39,905 nucleotides of DNA from Actinomycetes bacterium (GTDB taxonomy: Bacteria > Actinomycetota > Acidimicrobiia > Acidimicrobiales > Acidimicrobiaceae), in NCBI GenBank assembly GCA_021819725.1, contig JAKAQR010000015.1:1-39905 (forward strand), read 5' to 3'. Position 1 is the first letter of the stretch, and the number at the start of each line of letters is the position of its first letter. Positions 24,795 through 33,419 of the stretch are shown piece by piece. Below the pieces are notes generated by a model, which ran no database searches, had not been told where the DNA came from, and saw nothing but the letters and a program-made list of their open reading frames with translations. The translations under genes were made by a program, and so were the position numbers.

Positions 24795-26069
24795 CTACGG
24801 CAGCGATTCGCGCTCTTTGGTTTCTCGATCCCAACAATGCCTATCGATTGCAACACTGAAAATCCAGACAGATACCAGCATCCACGCCTGCCAGAAACAT
24901 CGCTGCAACCATCGTAAGGGGTGATGAGAACGAACCAGAGCACGCTCGATGGGAAGCTGCAGAAGATGGTGTAGCAAACTGGCTGCTAAGAGTGCCACAC
25001 CAAGGAAACCAAGAAAGACGACTGCCCCCTCAAGTCCACCGCTATTCTTCCAGACACCGATGGGGCGCAGCAGAAAGAACAACGGTTTGTGGATCAGATA
25101 GAGTTCAAATGAAATGATCCCGAGATAGGTTAATTTCGGACTCGTCAGCAAAGAACCCTCGTGACGAAGATCTTTACTCACCGCAGCCCCCAGGAGACCA
25201 ACGAAGGCAGGCAAGGCGGCCAGAAGAACCAAGGGGCGTGGCAGTCCGTGCGTGTGATCGAGGGAATAGAGGGCACCCACCCCTACCAGCACCGCGAGCC
25301 ATGCCAGGGCTCCCGCAAAGACGAGTGAGGGCCTGGGCACTCTCAGCCCTCCGCCAATCGCTCGGGCCATCAGCATCCCAATCAAAAAGAATCCAAACTG
25401 GTAGGGCGGAAAGACAAAGAAGAGCCAGTAACGGGTCGGCGCCGCCACCCCCATCTCGACCGCTACCACCGGTGCAACCACCAAGATGAATAACGTCACC
25501 ACGGCAAGGGTCCAAAATCCGCGCGCATGGAGCCGTTTGACACCGGCAAGCACAAATGGGAAGACAAGGTAGAAGAAGATCTCGCAGGAGAGAGACCAGC
25601 TCACACCGTTGCCGCCAAAATATACCCGCTCCCTGGGCCACCACGCCTGCATCAGCGTCAGTTCAAGCACTTTCCCTCGGGTACCAGGTATCCGTTCGTA
25701 TTGAGGGAGGGCTAGGTAGGCAAAGACCATCAATCCAAGCGTGATCGGATAGAGCTTGGCGACCCGACGCCACCAGAACTGCCGGACTCCTGGGCGTCGA
25801 TGCAACCACACCCATGTCAGCACGAAGCCTGAGAGCAGAAAAAAGAACTCGACACCGCCATAGCCATAGACCTCAGCTTTACGTACTGCCCGCACACTGG
25901 TGAAATAGTATCCAACATGGCAAAGGACGACGGCGACGGCAGCAAAAATACGCAGCGCACTCAGCCTCGGAAGATGCTGGGGTCGTTCGGGGCGGGACGA
26001 ACACTCTCCTGGATTGGCTCCAGCTGGCGCGAGCACAGTCGTCATAACCAGACCGAACTTACCAGGCAA
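24795..26069 (-). CDS. Acyltransferase 3 family membrane protein (OafA/YrhL-like)
   Basis: An integral membrane O-acyltransferase of about 424 residues with ten or so hydrophobic helices. Seen: LSALRIFAAVAVVLCHVGYYF near residue 36 (R and H of the family motif), GGVEFFFLLSGFVLTW near 71 (family F-F-x-L-S-G-F), WWRRVAKLYP near 99 and GVSWSLSCEIFFY near 155. Such proteins transfer acetyl or other acyl groups to glycans, lipids or antibiotics; the acceptor is unknown. It sits upstream of no carotenoid gene but lies between the two crt blocks, so carotenoid-glycoside acylation is conceivable, though no glycosyltransferase for it is seen. The frame starts at a TTG at 26069; ATG at 26045 is equally possible, with no clear ribosome site for either. 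Confidence 0.87.
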   Translation of the reverse strand: MPGKFGLVMTTVLAPAGANPGECSSRPERPQHLPRLSALRIFAAVAVVLCHVGYYFTSVRAVRKAEVYGYGGVEFFFLLSGFVLTWVWLHRRPGVRQFWWRRVAKLYPITLGLMVFAYLALPQYERIPGTRGKVLELTLMQAWWPRERVYFGGNGVSWSLSCEIFFYLVFPFVLAGVKRLHARGFWTLAVVTLFILVVAPVVAVEMGVAAPTRYWLFFVFPPYQFGFFLIGMLMARAIGGGLRVPRPSLVFAGALAWLAVLVGVGALYSLDHTHGLPRPLVLLAALPAFVGLLGAAVSKDLRHEGSLLTSPKLTYLGIISFELYLIHKPLFFLLRPIGVWKNSGGLEGAVVFLGFLGVALLAASLLHHLLQLPIERALVRSHHPLRWLQRCFWQAWMLVSVWIFSVAIDRHCWDRETKERESLP

Positions 26070-26251
26070 ATCTCACAGGGCACCTAGGGGTATCTGAGAA
26101 AGAGCGTAAGAGGCTACCTTGTGCAACATCATGCCATCCAGGCCAATTCCACACCGACGGCTACTGTATCCAGATGCGTGGGTCATCCGGCCCCCCGTCA
26201 GCAGGGGCTCGTCACTTCGTCCTCGTCAACGTGACTGATGGTCCCAGACGG

Positions 26252-27112
26252 TTAGCATGCCGCTATCGCAGCCCGGACCAACAACTTCAGCCGTCGCGTT
26301 CGAGCGACCGAGGCCCTAGCAGAGAAGACATCGTAATCGAGTTCCTCGATCTCGTCAAGTATCGCGCCATAGACCTGACGAGCAACACGAATGCATCGCA
26401 GTGCGCGGCCCCGAAGATAGTCATCGCCAGCGTAGGATTCAGCATACCAACGTCGCGTTCGAGCGATCTCAAAAGCCATCAGGTTGCGAAACTCGTCGGT
26501 GACTCTACGCTGATCAAAGGCATCCCACGCCCCAAAGCGGTCGATATCCTCCTCTGGCACATAGATACGGCCACGATCCAGATCTTCGTTGATGTCGCGA
26601 AGAAAGTTAGTCATCTGAAAAGCATTCCCCAACGCCCGCGCCGGTGCCTGTGCCTCAGGGTTATCGACACCAAGAATCGGCAACATCATCTCTCCGATGA
26701 CCGCAGCAGAACCATCCATATACGCGAGTAGATCATCGATATGAGGATACCGACGCACGAGAAAGTCTTGCCGCATCGCACCCAAGAAGCGCTCAAAATA
26801 GCTGATCGGCATGCTGAACCGATCAATAGTTGCAATCGTTGCCGCCAGAATCGGCTCTTCAGAACCACCTCGAGCAACCTCGGCAAAGAATCGTTCCCTA
26901 AACGAGTCCACCTTCGCCAGGCGTCGAGCATCATCATCTCTCTCGACGTCAACGATATCGTCAACATAACGACAAAAACCATACAGTGCGAAAACATAGG
27001 GGCGCAAGTGCCGCGCCAGCAGCAACGTCGCCAAATAGTACGTCTTGCCATGCGCCTGGTTTAAGGCACGAGATGGCGCTACGATCTCCTTAGGAAGCCC
27101 TCGAGTCGTCAC
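26252..27112 (-). CDS. crtB: Phytoene synthase
   Basis: Condenses two geranylgeranyl diphosphates to 15-cis-phytoene, the committed carotenoid step, at the membrane surface with Mg2+. Seen: HGKTYYLATLLL near residue 21, first aspartate-rich motif YVDDIVDVERDD near residue 49, the MDGSAAVIGEMM region near residue 131, and the second motif NFLRDINEDLDRGRIYVP near residue 168. The length of 286 fits bacterial CrtB. The start ATG overlaps the crtI stop by 4 nt (27109-27112), so it is translationally coupled as the third gene of crtE-crtI-crtB. Confidence 0.96.
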   Translation of the reverse strand: MTTRGLPKEIVAPSRALNQAHGKTYYLATLLLARHLRPYVFALYGFCRYVDDIVDVERDDDARRLAKVDSFRERFFAEVARGGSEEPILAATIATIDRFSMPISYFERFLGAMRQDFLVRRYPHIDDLLAYMDGSAAVIGEMMLPILGVDNPEAQAPARALGNAFQMTNFLRDINEDLDRGRIYVPEEDIDRFGAWDAFDQRRVTDEFRNLMAFEIARTRRWYAESYAGDDYLRGRALRCIRVARQVYGAILDEIEELDYDVFSARASVARTRRLKLLVRAAIAAC

Positions 27113-28599
27113 CGCAACCGACCCAAGGCCATCCCAGCCGACAACCTACCCGAAACCATCACCAGCGGCAGGCCAACCCCCGGAGTCGTTCCCGATCCGG
27201 TTCGCACGAGGTTAGGAATTTTTGGGTCCTGCATGGTTGGCCGGAACGGCCCACTCTGGAAGAAGGTATGAGCGAGCGAGAAGGGGGTACCCGCATCCAT
27301 ACCCATGCGTGCCCAATCTCTTGGATCGATGTCATAACGCACCGACGCGGGGAGATCTCTAGCAACTCCGAAACGCTCCAGTCTGCGATCAAATCGGTCA
27401 ACAAATCCTGCTCCTAAACGATCCCAATCGAACCGTCCATTCAGACTTGGCGTTGGTTCCAACGCATAGACGATATGTGCGTTCACTGGTGCAAGCTCTG
27501 GATCCGATCGAGTCGGTACGCTCACCAACGTAGACGGGTCACTCATCATGCGCCCATTATCGACAAGATCCTCAAAAGCTTGGGCCCACTGCGTACCAAA
27601 AAAGATATTGTGATGACCAAGGGTGGCCGGCAACTCTCCGTGCACACCGCGCAGTGACAGGAAACACGAGGGCGACATCTTCCAGCGCAAGCCACCGAAC
27701 CTCCGGAACGGTCGCCCAAGCATCTCTGCCAGCTCGCCAGGGTCGGCGGAGGTGATGACCCCATCGCAAGCGATAGATCCGCCATCGGTGACGACGTGAG
27801 TAATCCTTTGGTTATGCAGGACGAATGCCTCCACTTCGTGCGCATATCGAAATTCGACACCGAGATCGCGGGCAAGCTGCTCTAGCGCGTTCGCTGCTGC
27901 TCTCATCCCCCCTACTGGTTGGACCACCCCGAGAACAACGTCCATATAGCTGATGATAGCGAAAATCCCTAGAGCTCGTAGTGGCGACAGGCCCGCATAG
28001 AGCGCCTGAAAACTGAAGAGTTGTTGGAGTCTTTCGTCGTCAAAATAATGCCCGACCACCTTAGGAAGCCGTTGAAAACCCCGCAAGCGCACGAGCCGTA
28101 CCAGCGCCTTTGGGTTACCAAGCAGAGCACTCACACTATCGAGTTGTGCGTCAATGAAGGAGGGGAACTCAACCGCAAACAGTTCCTCAAGATAGCGACG
28201 AAACTGCAGGTAACCCTCGGCTTCCTTGCGAGACACTTGTTCCTCGATCTCTGCATACATCTGGTCTCGATCAGAAAACGTTGCGATCCGTCCTCGTCCA
28301 TCGACACTGTCACGGTCGGCAAATGCCGCGTGATAGCCCGGCTCCAAGCGTCGGAAGGTGACGTAGTCATCGGGATTACGTCCGGCGCGGCGGAAAATAT
28401 CACGGAACAGCTCGGGCATTGTAAACACGGTTGGCCCCGTGTCAATTTGAAAACCTTCCCGATCATATCGGCCCGACCGCCCACCTGGGTGCGAGAGTCG
28501 ATCGACAACGGTGACGCGAACACCCTGGCGGGCAAGCTCAGTGGCTGCCGTCAATCCGGAGAAGCCAGCACCGACGACCACAACTGAGGCCGGCATCAA
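27109..28599 (-). CDS. crtI: Phytoene desaturase
   Basis: FAD-dependent desaturase/isomerase turning phytoene into lycopene in four steps, membrane associated. Seen: N-terminal dinucleotide fold VVVGAGFSGLTAATELARQG, DRLSHPGGRSG, FQIDTGPTVFTMPELF (family GPT motif near residue 53), and the C-terminal FAD signature TGSGTTPGVGLPLVMVSG near residue 467. The 496 residues fit the bacterial CrtI type, and four-step desaturation to lycopene is consistent with a lycopene cyclase nearby. The ATG overlaps the crtE stop as ATGA, and its own stop overlaps crtB in the same way. Confidence 0.95.
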   Translation of the reverse strand: MMPASVVVVGAGFSGLTAATELARQGVRVTVVDRLSHPGGRSGRYDREGFQIDTGPTVFTMPELFRDIFRRAGRNPDDYVTFRRLEPGYHAAFADRDSVDGRGRIATFSDRDQMYAEIEEQVSRKEAEGYLQFRRYLEELFAVEFPSFIDAQLDSVSALLGNPKALVRLVRLRGFQRLPKVVGHYFDDERLQQLFSFQALYAGLSPLRALGIFAIISYMDVVLGVVQPVGGMRAAANALEQLARDLGVEFRYAHEVEAFVLHNQRITHVVTDGGSIACDGVITSADPGELAEMLGRPFRRFGGLRWKMSPSCFLSLRGVHGELPATLGHHNIFFGTQWAQAFEDLVDNGRMMSDPSTLVSVPTRSDPELAPVNAHIVYALEPTPSLNGRFDWDRLGAGFVDRFDRRLERFGVARDLPASVRYDIDPRDWARMGMDAGTPFSLAHTFFQSGPFRPTMQDPKIPNLVRTGSGTTPGVGLPLVMVSGRLSAGMALGRLR

Positions 28600-29690
28600 T
28601 TCAACCTATCGACCACAAACCCAGCCATCTCGCCGAGTGCCACACGCGCCTCCTGGGTGAGCGCAAGATCATCAAGCGCCTGCATGGAACGCAAGAAGAG
28701 CTGATCGATGCGATCCTCCATCGCTCGGAGGGCGCCGGTATGTGCAATCATCTCCTGGAGTGCCTCAACCTCGGAGCCCGAGAGGTCATCCCGGCCAAAG
28801 AGTCCCTCAAACAGGGTACGTTCAGTCGAGGAGCACATCTGGCAGGCCAAACCGATGAGGAGCGTCTGTTTTCCTTCCCGCAGATCATCACCAACTGGCT
28901 TCTTGGTCCGTTCTGCCTGACCAAAGACGCCAAGAATGTCGTCGCGGAGTTGGAACGCCATCCCGAGTGGGACAGCAAAATGCGTGACCGCCTCTGTTGA
29001 GGCAAAGTACGCATCTGCGAGCGCTGCGCCGATGTGCATGGGTCGTTCAACGGTGTACTTGCCCGACTTATAGAGAGCGATGCGCTCAGCCTTTGCCAGT
29101 GTCGTACCGGTGGCGAAGCTCCCCGACACATCGAGCGACTGACCAAGGTTCACCTCGAGTTTCAACTCTGCATAGAGTTGACGAGCCCGTCGATTGGCGT
29201 CGATCAACATCTGATCCGCATAAGCGAACGCAAGATCGCCAACAAGAATCGCCATCGAGTCGCCATACTGGACCGCAGAACCACGCAACGCCTCCTGCCG
29301 GTGTTGTGAAGCAAAGGCGGTATGCACCGAAGGCTCTCCCCGGCGCACATCAGAGCGATCCATGAGATCATCGTGGATCAGAGCGAAAGTATGGAGCAGC
29401 TCAAGCCCCATCAGCGTCCTCATGAGTACAGGATCACTGGGGTCTGCACCCATACCCACGGCCGTCCAGTAGCAGAAGGCCGGACGCAGACGCTTGCCTC
29501 CAGAGATCACAAACCGACGCAGTGCATCGATCGGGAGAGCGAAGTCAGGATCGATGAGGCTCCACCGAGTGTGCTCTGTCGTGAGGAACTGCAAGAGTTC
29601 AGATTCGACCCTCTTTGAGATCTCGACAATTGAGCGAGGTGCTGCCACCTCCGTCATCATGTGAGCCAACGAATCGTTCTCCTCTAGCAC
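28596..29690 (-). CDS. crtE: Geranylgeranyl diphosphate synthase (polyprenyl synthetase)
   Basis: Trans-prenyl chain elongation from IPP and allylic diphosphates to the C20 GGPP substrate of CrtB. Seen: GGKRLRPAFCYW near residue 62, first aspartate-rich motif LIHDDLMDRSDVRRG near residue 100, KSGKYTVERP near residue 208, and second motif FQLRDDILGVFG near residue 238 (DDxxG form common in these enzymes). 364 residues. GTG at 29690 with GGGAG 6 nt upstream. It is the first gene of the overlapping crtE-crtI-crtB operon; the 300-nt upstream region shows no clear -10/-35 pair, so its promoter is not identified. Chain length C20 is inferred from the operon rather than from the sequence alone. Confidence 0.93.
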   Translation of the reverse strand: MLEENDSLAHMMTEVAAPRSIVEISKRVESELLQFLTTEHTRWSLIDPDFALPIDALRRFVISGGKRLRPAFCYWTAVGMGADPSDPVLMRTLMGLELLHTFALIHDDLMDRSDVRRGEPSVHTAFASQHRQEALRGSAVQYGDSMAILVGDLAFAYADQMLIDANRRARQLYAELKLEVNLGQSLDVSGSFATGTTLAKAERIALYKSGKYTVERPMHIGAALADAYFASTEAVTHFAVPLGMAFQLRDDILGVFGQAERTKKPVGDDLREGKQTLLIGLACQMCSSTERTLFEGLFGRDDLSGSEVEALQEMIAHTGALRAMEDRIDQLFLRSMQALDDLALTQEARVALGEMAGFVVDRLN

Positions 29691-30001
29691 ACCAACTCCC
29701 TTTCGTCAGGATCGCTGACTACTACAACCACCCTTGACCGCTATCCTCTTCCCAGTTTCTGACCTTTGTCGTCAAACTTGAGGTTCAGGCCGACCCAGGT
29801 TGTCTACCGCTTCTAGCCTATCGACCTCGGGTGCACTAGCCGGAATTTGGGTTCATCAGTTCACCATTGCAAGTTCCCATTCGACTACACTCAGCGCAGT
29901 AGGGTCGTGCTGAGCACGGCGGAGGCACGGTATTGGGCCATTGCGATTGGGCCATTGAGAGAATGTCCACGAGACAATAGCGCCAGGTGAAAGGCACAAA
30001 C
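29691..30001. other. Control region between crtE operon and PHP gene
   Basis: About 310 nt separating the divergent crtE operon and the PHP phosphoesterase, holding the promoters of both. TTTGACG-like boxes occur on the minus strand near 29775, but I find no -10 at 16-18 nt. A 12-nt direct repeat lies at 29932-29957. Nothing else is recognised. Confidence 0.4.
29932..29957 (+). repeat. 12-nt direct repeat ATTGGGCCATTG, two copies
   Basis: Copies at 29932-29943 and 29946-29957, two nt apart, about 45 nt upstream of the PHP gene. The spacing of 14 nt is not a helical turn. A related motif, CTGGGCCAT, occurs in tandem near 24718-24747. It may be a binding site for a regulator or chance slippage. 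Confidence 0.6.
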
Positions 30002-30691
30002 GTGGATGAGGGTGAATCAGGCACGCACGGGAATGCGATGCCCGGCATACGGATCGATCTTCATACGCACACCTATCGCTCAGGCGACGCTAAGACGCCC
30101 CTAACTGAGTTTGCTGCGTTCGCGTCTCAACTTGACCTCGTTGCCGTCACCGATCATCACGACCTCAGGGCAGCAGCCATACTTCAACAAGACTACGGTC
30201 TCACCGTCATCCAAGGAGAGGAGGTGAACACCGGACAAGGGGAGGTCATCGGCCTCTACGTCACCCAACTAGTCCCGAGGCTTCTCGGTTTGGAGGAGAC
30301 GTGTCGGAGAATCCGTAGCCAGCATGGATTGGTCTACATACCGCACCCAACCGATACCACACGAAAAGCGATCGGTTTAACGGGCCTCGTCACACTCTGC
30401 AGCATGGGGCTCGTCGACATCGTGGAGGTCGGCAACTCCAAGTCTGCGCTGGTGGATCGAGATGCCGAGGGCATCGCCCATTCCTTTGGGATCCCAGTGA
30501 CCGCCGCCTCGGACGCACACACCGCCACGGCGATAGGCTCAAGCTATACCACGATTGCGCGCTCGCCAGTCGACGCTCCCGATCTTGTCCAACTCCTCTT
30601 AGAGGGGTACTATCACCATCAACCCTATGATCCTGCACGCGAGACGCACACGACCTTTGTGGTACCAGGTACTGCAGTACCTAATGCATAG
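30002..30691 (+). CDS. PHP-domain phosphoesterase-like protein
   Basis: Metal-dependent hydrolase of the polymerase-and-histidinol-phosphatase superfamily, cytosolic. Seen: IDLHTHTYRSGD, VAVTDHHDLRAA, QGEEVNTGQGEVIGLY, YIPHPTDTTR and AASDAHTATAIGS. These supply the His/Asp/Glu ligands of a three-metal centre expected for this fold. At about 230 residues it is a stand-alone short PHP protein; substrates in the family range from nucleotide 3',5'-bisphosphates to histidinol phosphate, and none can be chosen here. Start: GTG at 30002 with AAAGG 7 nt upstream; GTG at 29987 and ATG at 30038 (closest to the homologous N-terminus) are alternatives. Confidence 0.85.
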   Translation: MDEGESGTHGNAMPGIRIDLHTHTYRSGDAKTPLTEFAAFASQLDLVAVTDHHDLRAAAILQQDYGLTVIQGEEVNTGQGEVIGLYVTQLVPRLLGLEETCRRIRSQHGLVYIPHPTDTTRKAIGLTGLVTLCSMGLVDIVEVGNSKSALVDRDAEGIAHSFGIPVTAASDAHTATAIGSSYTTIARSPVDAPDLVQLLLEGYYHHQPYDPARETHTTFVVPGTAVPNA

Positions 30692-30791
30692 AGTCAGGCA
30701 ACATTGCCTACACCGAAGGAGAACTCGTGCTCGCAGTCGTCGTGAAGCGCTGACGTGACTCTCACGGTTGACGCGACTCTCACGGTTGAAG

Positions 30792-31154
30792 CTACGCCGC
30801 GGAGTCTGAGTCCTTGGTGCTGGAGCCTTTCGCTTCGGAGCTTTGACTAGGCGCCGTTGGCTTCTTCTCCGCCGGAGTCGTGGGGGTCGATGCCTCACCC
30901 GACGAGCCTTTCGCCGCATCAGTCTTCGAGGTCGCCTCCTGAGCGGCACCCGTCGCTGGTGTCACCGCTGAAGAGCTTCCTCGCGAGTCCGTCTTGTAGA
31001 AACCCGAACCCTTAAACACGATACCAATGTTGCCAAAGACCTTACGAAGTTCACCTCCGCACGCATCGCAGACGGTCAAAGGGTCGTCGTAGAACGACTG
31101 CACTACCTCGACATGCTTCCCGCACTGCTTGCAGACATACTCATACGTCGGCAT
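30792..31154 (-). CDS. FmdB-family zinc-ribbon protein with low-complexity tail
   Basis: Small putative regulatory protein of 120 residues. Residues 1-52 form the FmdB zinc ribbon: MPTYEYVCKQCGKH, then VCDACGGELRKVF, with paired CxxC motifs, and VFKGSGFYKTD closing the domain. Residues 53-120 are a Ser/Thr/Ala/Lys/Pro-rich tail with no predicted fold, typical in this family. The family was first linked to formamidase gene regulation, but its molecular role remains unsettled. The ATG at 31154 has GGAGG 4 nt upstream; the frame is open 30 codons further but those residues do not fit. Divergent from galU with a 125-nt shared gap. Confidence 0.9.
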   Translation of the reverse strand: MPTYEYVCKQCGKHVEVVQSFYDDPLTVCDACGGELRKVFGNIGIVFKGSGFYKTDSRGSSSAVTPATGAAQEATSKTDAAKGSSGEASTPTTPAEKKPTAPSQSSEAKGSSTKDSDSAA

Positions 31155-31248
31155 CGCTCCTCCACTCACGATTCGAACTACTAGCACTCGAATGGCTAGA
31201 CTGCTAAATCCATTGTAACCGGCATGCCACGCGAGAGACCCCACGCGT

Positions 31249-31254
31249 TAGAAT
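31249..31254 (+). promoter_or_regulatory. Possible -10 box of galU
   Basis: TAGAAT 25 nt before the galU ATG, with CGAGGAG as ribosome site. No -35 at the right spacing is recognised. Same GTTAGAAT string as before crtZ. Confidence 0.35.
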
Positions 31255-31279
31255 GAGCTGAACAATCGAGGAGTACGGC

Positions 31280-32164
31280 ATGGCAACGGTAACAAAGGTA
31301 GTGATCCCAGCGGCGGGTCTTGGAACACGATTCCTGCCTGCCACAAAGGCCCAGCCCAAAGAGATGCTGCCCGTTGTCGACAAGCCTGCGATCCAATACG
31401 TGATCGAAGAGGCGATTCGCAACAATCTCAATAACATCCTCGTGGTCACTGGTCGTGGCAAGCGATCGATCGAAGACCACTTTGATCAGTCCTTCGAACT
31501 CGAAGAGCTCCTTATTGAGTCTGGTCGCAACGCCGATCTTGAGCTCGTCCGCGCTATCTCCAAACTCGGTACAATTCACTACATTCGACAAGGGCGACCA
31601 CTCGGCCTTGGACACGCAGTACTCGCCGCGAAGGCCCATGTCGGCAACGAACCCTTCGTAACAATGCTTGCCGACGACATTATGGCTGAAGATTCAGATC
31701 TGTTATCGAGGATGCTCGACCTTCACCACAGCACTGGTTGCAGCGTATTGTCACTAATGGAGGTCCCGCGAGAACAGATCCGTCTCTATGGCTGTGCCGA
31801 GGTAATCGAGAATCGCGACGGCACCACACAGGTCGTCTCGGTGGTCGAAAAACCCGACCCGAGTGAGGCGCCGTCGACGCTCGCAATCACCGGCCGCTAC
31901 CTCTTTACACCAGAGATTTTCAAAGCGATCGAAGAGACGCCCTCGGGCAAGAATGGAGAGTTTCAACTCACTGACGCCATTGCCCGCCTCGGGCAGAACC
32001 AACCGGTGCTTGGTGTTGTCTTCAACCAGGGTCGCTACGACATCGGCGACAAACTTGAGTACTTGCGTGCCGTCGTCGAGATCGCCCTCGGTCGAGAAGA
32101 CATTGGGCCAGCGTTCGCTGCTGAACTAAGGGCGATTTTGGCCCGAGAATTCCAAGCATCATGA
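31280..32164 (+). CDS. galU: UTP-glucose-1-phosphate uridylyltransferase
   Basis: Makes UDP-glucose from UTP and glucose-1-phosphate, the donor for glycan, trehalose and glycolipid synthesis. Seen: nucleotide-binding IPAAGLGTRFLPATKAQPKE at residue 8 on, LPVVDKPAIQYVIEEA, GRGKRSIEDHFDQS, LGLGHAV and ADDIM, the standard GalU series, in 294 residues, the family norm. ATG at 31280 with CGAGGAG 7 nt upstream. The stop overlaps moeA as ATGA, so galU, moeA and the YbaK gene are cotranscribed. Grouping UDP-glucose synthesis with molybdenum cofactor synthesis has no obvious metabolic logic but is common in actinobacteria. Confidence 0.97.
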   Translation: MATVTKVVIPAAGLGTRFLPATKAQPKEMLPVVDKPAIQYVIEEAIRNNLNNILVVTGRGKRSIEDHFDQSFELEELLIESGRNADLELVRAISKLGTIHYIRQGRPLGLGHAVLAAKAHVGNEPFVTMLADDIMAEDSDLLSRMLDLHHSTGCSVLSLMEVPREQIRLYGCAEVIENRDGTTQVVSVVEKPDPSEAPSTLAITGRYLFTPEIFKAIEETPSGKNGEFQLTDAIARLGQNQPVLGVVFNQGRYDIGDKLEYLRAVVEIALGREDIGPAFAAELRAILAREFQAS

Positions 32165-33414
32165 AACCACTCAGCGAGGTGATCGACCACACCCTGGCCA
32201 ACGTTCAACGTTTGCCAGAGGTAGAGACTCCCCTTGCTGACGCAAGCGGTCTCTATCTTGCTGGTCCAACGCTCGTCAAGAGCCCAATACCTCCCTTCGA
32301 CAACACGGCCGTCGATGGTTTCGCTATCCGCCTGGATAGCACACTCGCCCACTCGGGCACCATCCTTCGGGTGACGGCGACGGTAGCCGCGGGGGATGAT
32401 CCCTCGAAGCTCACTCTGAACCCAGGAGAGGCCATTCGCATCATGACAGGTGCGCCGATCCCTCCCCAAGCCGATGCCGTAGTCATGGTTGAGGACACCA
32501 CAACCATAGATGACGCCGTGACGGTTCACCGACTACCGCAGGTCGGTGACAATATCCGAAGAGCCGGCAGTGATATACAGGCTGGCCAGCGGGTCTTTGA
32601 AGCCGGGACCAAGATAACGCCGGCCGTTCGTGGAGTACTCGCCTCGCTTGGTGTTTCCCACATCGCAACCTTCGCTCGGCCAACGGTCGGCGTCATCTCA
32701 ACAGGAGATGAACTCTCTGATGCCGAGCTCCTCGCACCTGGGAAAATCCATGACTCGAATCGTCCTGCCCTCCTGGACTCCGTCGCTGCGCTCGGAGCCA
32801 CCGCGGTTGACCTCGGCAACGTCGGCGACGATCGTGAGGCCATTCGTCGTGCGTTTTGGCATGCGGTCACTACCTGTGACGCCCTCATCACCTCAGGTGG
32901 AGTCAGCGTCGGTGACTTCGACTACACCAAAGCAGTGCTCGATGAACTCTCTGACAACCAAATCACCTGGTTTCAGGTGGCGATCAAGCCAGCCAAGCCC
33001 TTTGCCTTTGGCCGAGTTGGTAACGTTCCCGTCTTTGGGCTGCCGGGCAATCCGGTCTCAGCCCTCGTCAGTTTTGAGCTCTTTGTACGGCCTGCACTTC
33101 TCTATATGCTCGGAGCAAGACAGCTCTTTCGCCCCACGATTCGCGCAGTCACGACAGTCCCACTCGATCATCATCCTGACGGAAAACTCCATCTGGTCAG
33201 GGCCACCGTCGAACTCGACGGCGCCGGCGGACTACAGGTCACCCCACAAGGACATCAGGGTTCCCATGTGCTCACAGGGCTCGCGCAGGCGAATGCACTC
33301 ATCCTGCTGCCCGATGGAGTGCACGTCCCAATCGGTGCGAGCGTTCAGGTGTTGCTCATTGGCAGCCTCGACACCGATACCTTCTCTCCGCCAAACCCAA
33401 CGAACGTACACTAA
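32161..33414 (+). CDS. moeA: Molybdopterin molybdenumtransferase
   Basis: Inserts molybdenum into adenylated molybdopterin, the last common step of Mo-cofactor synthesis. Seen: PPFDNTAVDGFAIR near residue 42, RIMTGAPIPPQADAVVMVED, IHDSNRPALLDS, the MogA/MoeA fold motif ITSGGVSVGDFDYTK near residue 243, and KPAKPFAFGR...FGLPGNPVSALVSFE near residue 278. 417 residues, typical of MoeA. It overlaps galU by 4 nt (ATGA) and is followed 5 nt later by the YbaK gene. It implies molybdoenzymes elsewhere in the genome. Confidence 0.96.
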   Translation: MKPLSEVIDHTLANVQRLPEVETPLADASGLYLAGPTLVKSPIPPFDNTAVDGFAIRLDSTLAHSGTILRVTATVAAGDDPSKLTLNPGEAIRIMTGAPIPPQADAVVMVEDTTTIDDAVTVHRLPQVGDNIRRAGSDIQAGQRVFEAGTKITPAVRGVLASLGVSHIATFARPTVGVISTGDELSDAELLAPGKIHDSNRPALLDSVAALGATAVDLGNVGDDREAIRRAFWHAVTTCDALITSGGVSVGDFDYTKAVLDELSDNQITWFQVAIKPAKPFAFGRVGNVPVFGLPGNPVSALVSFELFVRPALLYMLGARQLFRPTIRAVTTVPLDHHPDGKLHLVRATVELDGAGGLQVTPQGHQGSHVLTGLAQANALILLPDGVHVPIGASVQVLLIGSLDTDTFSPPNPTNVH

Positions 33415-33419
33415 CCCTC

